Shown here in pieces: positions 36,472 to 43,308 of a DNA stretch of 43,308 bases. The notes below the pieces were generated by a model that did no database searches, was not told where the DNA came from, and worked only from the letters and a program-made list of their open reading frames with translations. The position numbers and the translations under genes were made by a program. Source of the stretch: Alphaproteobacteria bacterium (lineage in GTDB: Bacteria > Pseudomonadota > Alphaproteobacteria > Bin65); contig JAJEGH010000010.1 of NCBI GenBank assembly GCA_022819985.1, positions 1-43,308 on the forward strand. The letters are read 5' to 3'. How positions within the stretch are numbered: position 1 is the stretch's first letter; each line of letters begins with the position of its first letter.

Positions 36472-36500
36472 TTGACCGCCGGAAACGATTGACGTACCTA
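36472..36500 (+). promoter_or_regulatory. Candidate sigma-70 promoter for the ArnT-like gene
   Basis: TTGACC (36472-36477), 17 bases, TACCTA (36495-36500), about 98 bases before the GTG start. Just upstream, 36446-36470, is a run of GGCCGGC-type repeats. Confidence 0.5.
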
Positions 36501-36597
36501 GCCGGGCACCTCGATCGGGGACCGATTAGCATGCCGCCGGGCGCGGCGTCACCCTGCGGCGGCGGCCGTCGGCGCTTGCGGAGAGGAGACAGGACGG

Positions 36598-38244
36598 GTG
36601 CTCACCGGGTATCGCGCTTGGCTATGGCTGGTGCTGCTGTGCGCGGCGCTCTACCTGCCGGGGCTCGCCTCCCTGCCGGCCATGGACCGGGACGAATCCC
36701 GCTTTATGCAGGCGTCGCGCCAGATGGCGCAGACCGGCGACACCGTCCGCATCCGCTTTCTGGACGAGGCGCGCAACAAGAAGCCGGCCGGCATCCACTG
36801 GATGCAGGCGGCGTCGGTCAAGCTGCTGAGTACGCCGGAAAGCACCGCGCTCTGGCCCTACCGGCTGCCGTCGGTGCTGGGCGCCACCGCCGCGGTCCTG
36901 TTCGCCTTCGCGCTCGGGCTGCTGTTTCTCGACCGGCGCGGCGCTTTTCTCGCAGCGTCGCTGCTGGCGTCTTCCTTCGTGCTGGTCGTCGAGGCCCATA
37001 CCGCCAAGACCGATGCCGCCCTGCTCGGCAGCATCGTTGCCGCGCAATATGCCCTCGCCCGCATCTATCTCGACGGGCGCGACGGCAGGGTGTCCGGCTG
37101 GCGCATCGCCGTCCTGTTCTGGGTCGCGCTCGCCGTCGGCATCCTGATCAAGGGACCGGTGCCGGTGGCCGTCGTCTTCCTCACCCTGCTGGCGCTGCTC
37201 GCGACCGACCGGCAGGCCCGGTTCTGGCGCGGCTTGCGCCCGCCGGTCGGGCTGGCCCTGCTCCTGCTGATCGCTGCGCCCTGGTATCTCGCCATCATCC
37301 TCGCCGACGACACTTTCGTGCGCGAGGCCGGCGGGCGGGACTTTCTCGGCAAGCTGATCTCCGCCCAGGAACAGCACGGCGCGCCGCCGGGCGCCTACGC
37401 CCTTATCCTGATCGTCGCTTTCGCGCCGGCCTCCCTGTTCGTCTGGCAGGCCCTGCGCTGGAGCTGGACCTGGCGGCGCGAGGCGGCGGTGCGGTTCTGC
37501 CTGTGCTGGATCCTGCCGTTCTGGCTGGTGCTGGAACTGACGCCGACCAAGCTGCCGCACTATATCCTGCCGACCTTTCCGGCGCTCGCCCTGCTGATCG
37601 CGATGGCGGTCCAGGCCGCCGAGGCCGGCGAATTCCGCTGGCTGCGCCATTGGGCGACGCGCACGCTCTATGCCGCCGGGCTCCTCCTGATCGGCGGCTT
37701 CGCGGTCGTTGCCTTCCTGTTGCCGATCGCGACGGGAAACGGCGTCGTCTGGGCCGGCCTTATCCCGGTCCTCGCGGTGGCGGCGGTCAGCGCCTACACC
37801 GTGCCGCGCCTGTGGCGGGGCGAACTCCGGCCGGCGCTGCTGGCGTCGGCCTTCGCCGCGCCGCTGGTCTTCGCGCCGGTCCTGTCCGCCGTGGCGCCCG
37901 CGGTGAACCAACTCTGGATGAGCCGCGAAATCGGCCGCAAGGTAGCGGCGCTCGGCCTGCCCGCCGGAACGCGGCTTTTCGCCGTCGGCTATACCGAGCC
38001 GAGCCTGGTTTTTTATCTCGGCAGCGGCCTGCGCCTGACGTCGCCGGCGGCGCCGGGCGCCGGGCTGTTGCAACGGGACTGGCTGGCCGTGATCCGCGAC
38101 GACGGAGTCCGGAAATTCCGCGAAACGATGGCCCGGCGGGGCGTCGCGGTCCGGGCGGCCGGCACGGTTTCCGGCCTGAACTACTCGCGCGGCCGGCGGA
38201 CGACGGTCACGCTCTTCCGGCCGGCGCCGGCGGATGGCGAATAG
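36598..38244 (+). CDS. Family 39 glycosyltransferase, ArnT-like
   Basis: A 548-residue integral membrane transferase that moves a sugar from a polyprenyl-phosphate carrier to an acceptor on the periplasmic side. Seen: the first loop LPAMDRDESRFMQASRQMAQ with the catalytic Asp-Glu pair, KKPAGIHWMQAASVKL, HTAKTDAALLGSIVAAQYAL, ILIKGPVPVAVVFLTLLALL and ELTPTKLPHYILPTFPALAL, with about a dozen hydrophobic segments. The start is GTG 36598, after GGAGAGGAGA. Family members add aminoarabinose to lipid A or mannose/other sugars to proteins; which applies here is not clear. Confidence 0.9.
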   Translation: MLTGYRAWLWLVLLCAALYLPGLASLPAMDRDESRFMQASRQMAQTGDTVRIRFLDEARNKKPAGIHWMQAASVKLLSTPESTALWPYRLPSVLGATAAVLFAFALGLLFLDRRGAFLAASLLASSFVLVVEAHTAKTDAALLGSIVAAQYALARIYLDGRDGRVSGWRIAVLFWVALAVGILIKGPVPVAVVFLTLLALLATDRQARFWRGLRPPVGLALLLLIAAPWYLAIILADDTFVREAGGRDFLGKLISAQEQHGAPPGAYALILIVAFAPASLFVWQALRWSWTWRREAAVRFCLCWILPFWLVLELTPTKLPHYILPTFPALALLIAMAVQAAEAGEFRWLRHWATRTLYAAGLLLIGGFAVVAFLLPIATGNGVVWAGLIPVLAVAAVSAYTVPRLWRGELRPALLASAFAAPLVFAPVLSAVAPAVNQLWMSREIGRKVAALGLPAGTRLFAVGYTEPSLVFYLGSGLRLTSPAAPGAGLLQRDWLAVIRDDGVRKFRETMARRGVAVRAAGTVSGLNYSRGRRTTVTLFRPAPADGE

Positions 38245-38260
38245 CGGGGGGACCCCCTCG

Positions 38261-39136
38261 ATGGCCGAAGATCTTCCCGACCCGCGCGACTGGATCGGCC
38301 GGACGGAAACGGCGGCGGACACGATCGCGCCGACCTCCGTTTTCCGCATGAGCCGGACGCTGGACCGCGACGATCCGGAACCGGAAGAGGGCGATCCGCT
38401 CCCGCCCTGCTGGCACTGGATGTTTTTCGCGCCGGCCGCAAAGCCAGCGGAGATCGGCCATGACGGGCATCCCGCGAAGGGCGGGTTCCTGCCGCCGATC
38501 CCCTATCCGCGGCGCATGTGGGCCGGCAGCCGCATCCGCTTCGACCGGCCGCTGCGGGTCGGCGACCGCGCGACCCGGCATTCCGAAATCGCCGATATCG
38601 CCTTCAAGGAGGGCCGGACCGGCAAGCTCGGCTTCGTCACCGTCAAACACACCTATTCCGGCAGCGACGGGCCGGCGATCTTCGAGGAACAGGATATCGT
38701 TTACCGGGAGCCGCCGGCCGGCGGGCCGGCCGGCGGCCCGGACGGCGGGAATATCGCGCCGCCGCCGCAGGAGCCGCCGGGCGAGGCCGGGATCGAGCGG
38801 GAGATCGTTGCCGGCCCGGTCATGCTGTTCCGCTATTCCGCCCTCACCTTCAACGGCCACCGCATCCACTACGACCGGCCCTACGTCACCGGCGTCGAAG
38901 GCTATCCCGGCCTGATCGTTCACGGCCCCCTGATCGCCACCCTGCTGGTCGACCTGGTGCGCCGCAACCTGCCCGGCGCCGATGTCGCGCAATTCCGGTT
39001 CCGCGGCCTGCGGCCGACCTTCGATACCGGCCCGTTCGCGGTGAAGGGGTTTCGGGAAGGCGACGAATTCAGCCTGTGGTCGCTGGACAATGGCGGCGCC
39101 GTGGCCATGACGGCGCGCCTGGCGCTGCGGACCTGA
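38261..39136 (+). CDS. HTD2/FAS1-like MaoC dehydratase, mesaconyl-C4-CoA hydratase-like
   Basis: A 291-residue double hot-dog protein. The N-terminal half begins DWIGRTETAADTI and includes PPCWHWMFF; the second half carries the hydratase motif LTFNGHRIHYDRPYVTGVEG and YPGLIVHGPLIATLLVDLV, with the catalytic-type histidine in the latter block. Relatives act as mitochondrial-type 3-hydroxyacyl-thioester dehydratases or mesaconyl-C4-CoA hydratases. ATG 38261 suits the family; an ATG at 38234 overlapping the transferase gene is the alternative. Position after ArnT may reflect cotranscription without a functional link. Confidence 0.85.
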   Translation: MAEDLPDPRDWIGRTETAADTIAPTSVFRMSRTLDRDDPEPEEGDPLPPCWHWMFFAPAAKPAEIGHDGHPAKGGFLPPIPYPRRMWAGSRIRFDRPLRVGDRATRHSEIADIAFKEGRTGKLGFVTVKHTYSGSDGPAIFEEQDIVYREPPAGGPAGGPDGGNIAPPPQEPPGEAGIEREIVAGPVMLFRYSALTFNGHRIHYDRPYVTGVEGYPGLIVHGPLIATLLVDLVRRNLPGADVAQFRFRGLRPTFDTGPFAVKGFREGDEFSLWSLDNGGAVAMTARLALRT

Positions 39137-39295
39137 ACCGGTCCTTTTCCCGTTTCGGGACTATCCGGCGAAAAGGGGCGCGCCTGCGGCAGGTCTCCGC
39201 GGCCTCCTCGTTTTTGATCGTTCATTCCAGTTTTTCTCCGTTGTTGCTGTCGTTTTTTCGCAGTTTTCTGCCGGTTTTTGCGCCTGGCGCCGATT

Positions 39296-39315
39296 TAGAC
39301 AGACCGGTCTATCTA
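39296..39315. promoter_or_regulatory. TetR-type operator palindrome, copy B
   Basis: TAGACAGACCGGTCTATCTA is the exact reverse complement of copy A (12955-12974). Identity continues one or two bases on each side, and both copies have a seven- or eight-base A-tract after GC on the same flank. Confidence 0.5.
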
Positions 39316-39492
39316 CCCACTTTTTTTTGCGCTTTGCACGCCTCGAAACGCCCGAACCCCGCAGAAACGCTGGAAACCCGCGATTCGGGGTGGCCGCAAA
39401 AACAATTCACGAAGGAAATGTTTCCATATCCTGCTCCTGGCGGTGGGCAAAGGGCGGCCGGCCGGGCACCGGGGCTGAAAACCTGGCTCGTC

Positions 39493-39539
39493 ATTCCGAC
39501 CGGAGCCCCGGCCCCGGCCGGGGCGTAGCGGAGGAATCT
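39493..39539 (+). repeat. Dispersed repeat, copy 1
   Basis: Begins ATTCCGACCGGAGCCCCGGC and ends GGGGCGTAGCGGAGGAATCT; the centre CCCCGGCC/GGCCGGGG can fold. Copies at 39999-40048 and, inverted, 40095-40147. Confidence 0.75.
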
Positions 39540-39620
39540 GGTGGGTGTTCCGTCGGCGCCGCAGGCTCCGTCGTCCGGCCGGCCTCCGTCGCCGGCCGGG
39601 TTTCTCCGCTCGCTGCGCTT

Positions 39621-39691
39621 CGGTCGAAATGACGGTGAGGAAGAGAGCTTCGGTCGAGATGACGAGGGCGCGCGCCCGGTCGGAATGACGG
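39621..39691 (+). repeat. Spaced copies of a 15-mer CGGTCGRRATGACGR
   Basis: CGGTCGAAATGACGG at 39621-39635, CGGTCGAGATGACGA at 39651-39665, CGGTCGGAATGACGG at 39677-39691; a fourth identical to the third at 40138-40152 overlaps the inverted dispersed repeat. Confidence 0.75.
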
Positions 39692-39998
39692 CAAGGGGGC
39701 AGGGCGAAGAGGCGGCGGATCGGGCGTCGCCGGCCGCAGCAGGCGCACTTCGGGTGTTGGCAAAAGCACATATAAGGTACAAAATTGCGATGTCAAGAAA
39801 TAATATCGAATTTCCGAAAATATTTTTCCGCGCCCCGATCCAGCGCCGCCGGAGTCCTCTGCGGAACCCGGCCTATACGGCGGCCCTCAGTCCGTTACCG
39901 AGATAACGCCTTGTTTTTACTTGTTTCTTTCTCCCCCTCCTCAGAGGATTCCTCTGCGAAACCCCTCGCCGTCCCTTCGGCTTCGCTCAGGGCAGGCT

Positions 39999-40048
39999 AT
40001 TCCGACCGGAGCCCCGGCCCGCAGGGCCGGGGCGTAGCGGAGGAATCT
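39999..40048 (+). repeat. Dispersed repeat, copy 2
   Basis: Same ends as copy 1, with the central stem CCCCGGCCC-GCA-GGGCCGGGG. Confidence 0.75.
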
Positions 40049-40094
40049 CGACTCGGTCTTACCCACAAGAAAGGAAACCCGTAGTCCTGCGTTG

Positions 40095-40147
40095 AGATTC
40101 CTCCGCTACGCGCCCCCGAACTAAATCCGGGACGCTCCGGTCGGAAT
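40095..40147 (-). repeat. Dispersed repeat, copy 3 (inverted)
   Basis: Starts AGATTCCTCCGCTACGC and ends CTCCGGTCGGAAT, the reverse complement of the ends of copies 1 and 2; the centre differs (CCCCCGAACTAAATCCGGG). With copy 2 it forms a long imperfect inverted repeat around 40049-40094. Confidence 0.7.
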
Positions 40148-40234
40148 GACGGCGAAGGTCGCGGGAGCCGAGCGCACGGTTTTGTACGGCTGTCGCAGAG
40201 CAATCCCCGAGGGGATTGCGCATCGAACGGGCCG

Positions 40235-41125
40235 TTACTCCGCCGCGTCCCGCCGGGCGGTCAGGTCGTTCACCGTAAACGCCCGCTCGTCGTGCAGCGA
40301 GGGAATGCGGCGCCGGCTCTTCCCCACCAGGTCGAGATCGAGGGTGCCGAACACCGGACCCTCGCCTTCGCCGCCGTCGGCGACCGTCTCGCCCCACGGA
40401 TCGACGATCAGAGAGTGGCCAAAGGTCTTGCGGCCTTCGGCATGGTCGCCCCACTGGGCGGGCGCGATGACGAAACAGCCGGTCTCGATCGCCCGGGCGC
40501 GCAGCAGCGTGTGCCAATGGGCCTTGCCGGTGGTGCGGGTAAAGGCCGACGGGACCGTCAGGATGTCGGCGCCGGCCCGGGCCAGCGTGCGGTAGAGGCC
40601 GGGGAAGCGCAGGTCGTAGCACACCGTCATACCGATCCGGCCCCAGGGCGAGGGCGCCAGAACGGCTTCCGATCCGGCCTGTATGGTGTCGGATTCCCGA
40701 TACCATTCGTCGTCGCGCAGGTTGACGTCGAAACAGTGCAGCTTGTCGTAGCGGGCCACGATGGCGCCGCCGTCGTCGACCAGGAAAGAACGGTTGGCCA
40801 GCTTGCCGCCGGGCAGCTTGATCGAGAGCGAGCCGATCAGCAGCCACACCCCGGCCTCGCGCGCCGCTTCGGTCAGGGCGGGCAGCGCCGGATGGTCCTC
40901 TTCCGTCTTCGCCTTGCGCAATGCCGCGGCGGCGACCGGCTCGATCATCGTGGCGTTTTCCGGCGCCAGGACGAATTCCGTGCCTTCCTCCGCGCAGGTG
41001 CGGATCATCCGGCAAAGCTTGCGGATATTCGGATCGAAGTCGCGCCCGGCCGTCACTTGCAGGCAGGCCACCCTGACGCGCCGGCCGCCGTCCGTCCCGC
41101 CCGTCCCGCTTGTCCCGTCCGTCAT
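40235..41125 (-). CDS. Nitrilase-superfamily amidase, Nit1-like
   Basis: A 296-residue carbon-nitrogen hydrolase. The Glu-Lys-Cys triad is visible: E56 in FVLAPENATM, K128 in ARYDKLHCFDV and C169 in GMTVCYDLRFPGLYR. HCFDVNLRDDEWYRES and the C-terminal block place it in the Nit1/NitFhit branch, whose best-known activity is hydrolysis of deaminated glutathione; omega-amidase is an alternative. The ATG overlaps the glutaredoxin stop as ATGA, so the two are cotranslated, and the glutathione link supports the Nit1 reading. The N-terminal 15 residues are a Gly/Thr repeat-like tail. Confidence 0.9.
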   Translation of the reverse strand: MTDGTSGTGGTDGGRRVRVACLQVTAGRDFDPNIRKLCRMIRTCAEEGTEFVLAPENATMIEPVAAAALRKAKTEEDHPALPALTEAAREAGVWLLIGSLSIKLPGGKLANRSFLVDDGGAIVARYDKLHCFDVNLRDDEWYRESDTIQAGSEAVLAPSPWGRIGMTVCYDLRFPGLYRTLARAGADILTVPSAFTRTTGKAHWHTLLRARAIETGCFVIAPAQWGDHAEGRKTFGHSLIVDPWGETVADGGEGEGPVFGTLDLDLVGKSRRRIPSLHDERAFTVNDLTARRDAAE

Positions 41126-41391
41126 CTGGGGGGCGCGCTCCCGGCCAGCATCGGATCCAGCTTGCCGGCGGCGTCCATGGCGTGGAGCTCGTCGCAGCCG
41201 CCGATATGACGGCCGTCGATCCATATCTGCGGTACGGACGCAGCGCCGGCCCGCTCGGCCATGGCGCGGCGCAGCCCGGGCTTGAAGGTGACGTCGACCT
41301 CCGTATACGCCGCGCCCTTGCGTTTCAGCAGAGCCAGAGCGCGGGCGCAGTACGGACACAGCATCGTCGTGTAGATTTCTACGGTCGCCAT
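41122..41391 (-). CDS. grxC: Glutaredoxin 3
   Basis: An 89-residue dithiol glutaredoxin that reduces disulfides and glutathione adducts with GSH. The active site CPYC is at residues 12-15 (VEIYTTMLCPYCARAL), the cis-proline motif is SVPQIWIDGRHIGG and the glutathione-binding GGCDEL follows. ATG 41391 (MATVEIYTT) is chosen for family length over a longer upstream frame. It overlaps the nitrilase gene by 4 bases. Upstream, 117 bases away on the same strand, is the ammonia-lyase homologue. Confidence 0.95.
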   Translation of the reverse strand: MATVEIYTTMLCPYCARALALLKRKGAAYTEVDVTFKPGLRRAMAERAGAASVPQIWIDGRHIGGCDELHAMDAAGKLDPMLAGSAPPR

Positions 41392-41508
41392 CGCTCGCCG
41401 GAATCTTCCCGGAATCTTCAATATATCGCGGAACAGCATGAACCGCCGCCGCAGGCGAGTCCAGCGCCGCTCCCCCGCCTGTTACAATGGGTTGTTACGA
41501 CGGGGTTG

Positions 41509-42972
41509 TTACGACGGATAGATCTCCCGGCGCAGCCTCTCCGCCATCGAAGCCACGGCCGGGCCGAACGCCATTGGCTGCGCCGGATCGGGCAGGATCT
41601 CCCGCGCCGCCGCCGCCAGCCCGGACAGTTGCGGCGGCGCCGGCCGGCCGGTGACGTCGAGCGCGCGCAGGGCGATCGGAACGAGGCTTGCCAGCGCCAT
41701 GTCGAGGCAACGTCCGGCGCGATCCTGCTTCGACCATGCCAGAAATATCGGGCTCGCCACGTCGTTCTGCCCGAACCCGCCGGATTCGCTGCCGGGCAGC
41801 AGCGTCGCCTGGGCGTAGAGGCGGGCCTCCTCTTCGTAGCCGGTCTGGGCCATCGGCAGACATCCCAGGTAGCCGCGGCGGAGTCCGCCCTCGGCCCCAC
41901 CCTCGGTCTCCGGGCCGATCAGCTGGTCGGGCAGCAACGAGACGGCGCCGTCGAGCAGCTTCGCCCCGTGGCGTTCGGCGAGGACGCTGAGATTGGCCCA
42001 GGCCGCCGTTACGGCATCCATGGCGAGCACCGCGTGGGGATTGTGGTAGCCCCCGGTCGAGACGAACCGGCCGAACGGATGGTCTTCGCCGGCATCGTCG
42101 ATCCAGACGGGATTGTCGGTCACCGCCTGCAGCGATTCCGCAGCCACTTCGGCGGCCAGCGCCGCGGCGCGGCGGGCCTGGCCGAGCATGCGCGGCAGGA
42201 TGCGGAAGCTGACCGGCGCCTGGTACGGCCGCCGTTCGGACTCGCAGCCGTTGCCGACCAGCTCCCGCAGGCGGCCGAGCGCCCATCGGTCGTGGGGGTT
42301 GTTCCAGTAGCCTTCCAGCGCCGGGGCGAGATGGCCGAGCGGTGCGTTGAAGGCTTCGAAAGACAGGGCGAAGACCTGCGCTGCGAGATCGATCCGCTTG
42401 CCGGCGGCCAGCGCGGCGTCGACCGCGAGGCCCGTGGCCGACGGCGACCCGTTGATCAGGCACATCACGTCCTTTACGGCCGGATTTACCCGCTCCGCAA
42501 GCCCGGTGAAGAGATGGCTCAACGACAGGATCTCGCCCGCTCCGCCATGGCCCTGTACCGGCACGACGGGCATCCGGTCCGCATCCAGCATGGCCGCGAC
42601 GCTCTCGGCGACCTCCGGGGTTATGGCGGCGTGGCCTTCCACGAAGTTGGTCAGCCGCGCCAGAACGATCGCCCGCACGACGCGGTCGGGCAGCGGATCG
42701 CCCCAGGAAGCCGCGGCGCGGGCAGGCGACATGCCGGCCCACTGGGCGCGTTGCTCGGCGGTGAGTTTCGAGCGCGCGAGCTGGCCCGGACCCGTGGTCA
42801 CGCCATAGATGGTCACGTCCGGATCGTGTTCGAGAATCCGCTCCAGGCGGTCGCGGCCCTGCGCCATGGCGGCCCGCGCCCGGGCGCCGAGTTCGACGCC
42901 CTCGCCTTCCCAGGCCACGCGGCGGGCGGCTTCGAGCGTGAGATCGGCCCTGGAATCCACGATGACCGTCAT
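41509..42972 (-). CDS. Histidine/phenylalanine ammonia-lyase homologue lacking the MIO triad
   Basis: A 487-residue member of the aromatic amino acid lyase family by fold: IYGVTTGPGQLA (Y56 at the position of the catalytic tyrosine), CLINGSPSATGLAVDAAL, QAPVSFRILPRMLGQ and TDNPVWID are all in register with histidine ammonia-lyase. However, the loop that in active enzymes contains Ala-Ser-Gly, the precursor of the MIO electrophile, reads GHGGAGEILSLSH (141-153) with no serine at that site. The tyrosine of QDPYSLR is V254, and the QED near the C-terminus is Q402-N403-D404. Standard MIO-dependent deamination therefore looks impossible. ATG 42972 is preceded by AGGAGA. The function is unknown. 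Confidence 0.85.
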   Translation of the reverse strand: MTVIVDSRADLTLEAARRVAWEGEGVELGARARAAMAQGRDRLERILEHDPDVTIYGVTTGPGQLARSKLTAEQRAQWAGMSPARAAASWGDPLPDRVVRAIVLARLTNFVEGHAAITPEVAESVAAMLDADRMPVVPVQGHGGAGEILSLSHLFTGLAERVNPAVKDVMCLINGSPSATGLAVDAALAAGKRIDLAAQVFALSFEAFNAPLGHLAPALEGYWNNPHDRWALGRLRELVGNGCESERRPYQAPVSFRILPRMLGQARRAAALAAEVAAESLQAVTDNPVWIDDAGEDHPFGRFVSTGGYHNPHAVLAMDAVTAAWANLSVLAERHGAKLLDGAVSLLPDQLIGPETEGGAEGGLRRGYLGCLPMAQTGYEEEARLYAQATLLPGSESGGFGQNDVASPIFLAWSKQDRAGRCLDMALASLVPIALRALDVTGRPAPPQLSGLAAAAREILPDPAQPMAFGPAVASMAERLRREIYPS

Positions 42973-43154
42973 GTCCGGGTCTCCTGTTCGGTGCGCAAGA
43001 CTGCTTTCCGGCGGCAACGGCGGCGCGAGGCCGCCGGGCCGGGCGAGGTGGGGCCTCCGGGATAGCGATTCCCGGAGACGTTTGCGAGATAGAACGCGAC
43101 CGCGCTCGATGGAAGCGCCGACGCAGCTATGGCGCCCCTTCGCCCCTTCGATAC

Positions 43155-43177
43155 GCCCCGGCCTTGGCGGCCGGGGC
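43155..43177. repeat. GCCCCGGCC palindrome
   Basis: GCCCCGGCC-TTGGC-GGCCGGGGC, 9-bp arms, in the gap 42973-43254 between divergent genes. The stem matches the core of the dispersed repeat at 39.5-40.1 kb, although its flanks differ. Confidence 0.6.
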
Positions 43178-43254
43178 TACTCAGATCCTATGAGGCGAAT
43201 CGGGTGACCGGCGCTACGGTGCCGTTGTTGCCAATCCTCATAAGGAGACGAGAG

Positions 43255-43308
43255 ATGCCCCCGAGGAACGAGACTGCGGCGCCGGCCGGTGCCGAGCATA
43301 GCACGCTG
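43255..43308 (+). CDS. Start of an unidentified gene, cut by the window edge
   Basis: ATG 43255 is preceded by AAGGAG (43242-43247) at ideal spacing, and 18 codons (MPPRNETAAPAGAEHSTL) stay open to the last base. Too little is present to identify the product. Confidence 0.45.
   Translation, partial: MPPRNETAAPAGAEHSTL

Larger units (their letters stand above)
39137..40234. other. 1.1-kb gene-free repeat-rich region
   Basis: No reading frame here resembles a gene. The left part has T-rich runs and the second TetR-type palindrome; 39490-40150 holds three copies of a 47-53 bp inverted-repeat element and four copies of a 15-mer; 39756-39835 is an A+T-rich patch (AAATATTTTT-like) amid the G+C-rich DNA. 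Open frames crossing it translate into repeat-derived strings such as HSDRSPG and VAEES. Confidence 0.75.

Noticed and set aside
39309..39906. Several overlapping frames of 100-157 codons in the repeat region
   Set aside because: Their translations consist of repeat-derived strings (FRPKRSERRNP, HSDRSPG); no frame shows coding character.
39493..40152. Possible CRISPR array
   Set aside because: Repeats are few, mixed in orientation and not evenly spaced, with no cas genes; they fit dispersed palindromic repeats better.
41509..42972. Straight call of histidine ammonia-lyase (hutH)
   Set aside because: The MIO triad is absent, other catalytic residues are changed, and no hutU, hutI or hutG neighbour is present.

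Overview
The window is G+C-rich (about two-thirds G+C by eye) chromosomal DNA. It looks like an alphaproteobacterium, probably in or near the Rhodospirillales/Kiloniellales. The reasons are the divergent rph and hrcA-grpE arrangement beside dnaK-dnaJ, the rsmI-yraN block beside an LpoA-like lipoprotein gene, a direct-repeat GAAC-N7-GAAC motif of the alphaproteobacterial LexA type, and several promoter-like sites of the form TTGACC-N17-TA. I see no phage, insertion sequence, CRISPR array, rRNA or tRNA. The genus cannot be named from the sequence alone.

Layout. 0-6.5 kb: fumC, two small divergent genes (DUF1272 and ribbon-helix-helix), a metallo-beta-lactamase-fold hydrolase, then a leftward block rsmI-yraN-sirB1-like, with the lipoprotein gene facing away. 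6.5-9.4 kb: leftward rph-rdgB-hemW, plus an antitoxin-like gene without a toxin. 9.5-16.8 kb: the heat-shock locus hrcA-grpE, a leftward DUF1848 gene, a 665-bp regulatory-looking gap, then dnaK-dnaJ separated by palindromic repeats. 16.9-23.9 kb: a rightward catabolic run of acyl-CoA synthetase, gentisate-dioxygenase-like cupin, phytanoyl-CoA dioxygenase-like enzyme, DUF302 and DsrE-like secreted proteins, alpha/beta hydrolase and a second metallo-beta-lactamase protein. 24.2-33.1 kb: a complete branched-chain-amino-acid-type ABC importer enclosed by two adenylate-forming ligases, which suggests uptake and CoA activation of a carboxylic acid, possibly aromatic. 33.1-34.2 kb: a DUF433/PIN-like toxin-antitoxin pair. 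34.4-39.1 kb: ccmAB, a GT2/ArnT-like glycosyltransferase pair and an HTD2/MaoC-like hydratase. 39.1-40.2 kb: a gene-free, repeat-filled gap. 40.2-43 kb: leftward nitrilase-family amidase, glutaredoxin and a histidine/phenylalanine ammonia-lyase homologue. At the right edge a new gene begins.

How the genes fit together. HrcA, GrpE, DnaK and DnaJ form the protein-folding module and its regulator. The importer and its two ligases look like one catabolic unit, and the ring-cleaving cupin upstream is compatible with aromatic acid use. CcmAB belongs to cytochrome c maturation, but ccmC is not here. The nitrilase and glutaredoxin overlap by an ATGA and may both serve glutathione metabolism.

The most unusual items are these: an ammonia-lyase family protein in which the Ala-Ser-Gly triad that forms the MIO cofactor is absent; a LexA-like box beside a DUF1848 gene whose C-terminus carries CX3CX2C; two copies of a 20-bp TetR-type palindrome 26 kb apart with no TetR gene in view; two abutting perfect hairpins ahead of dnaK; and a toxin-antitoxin antitoxin whose conserved reading frame has no ATG, GTG or TTG start.
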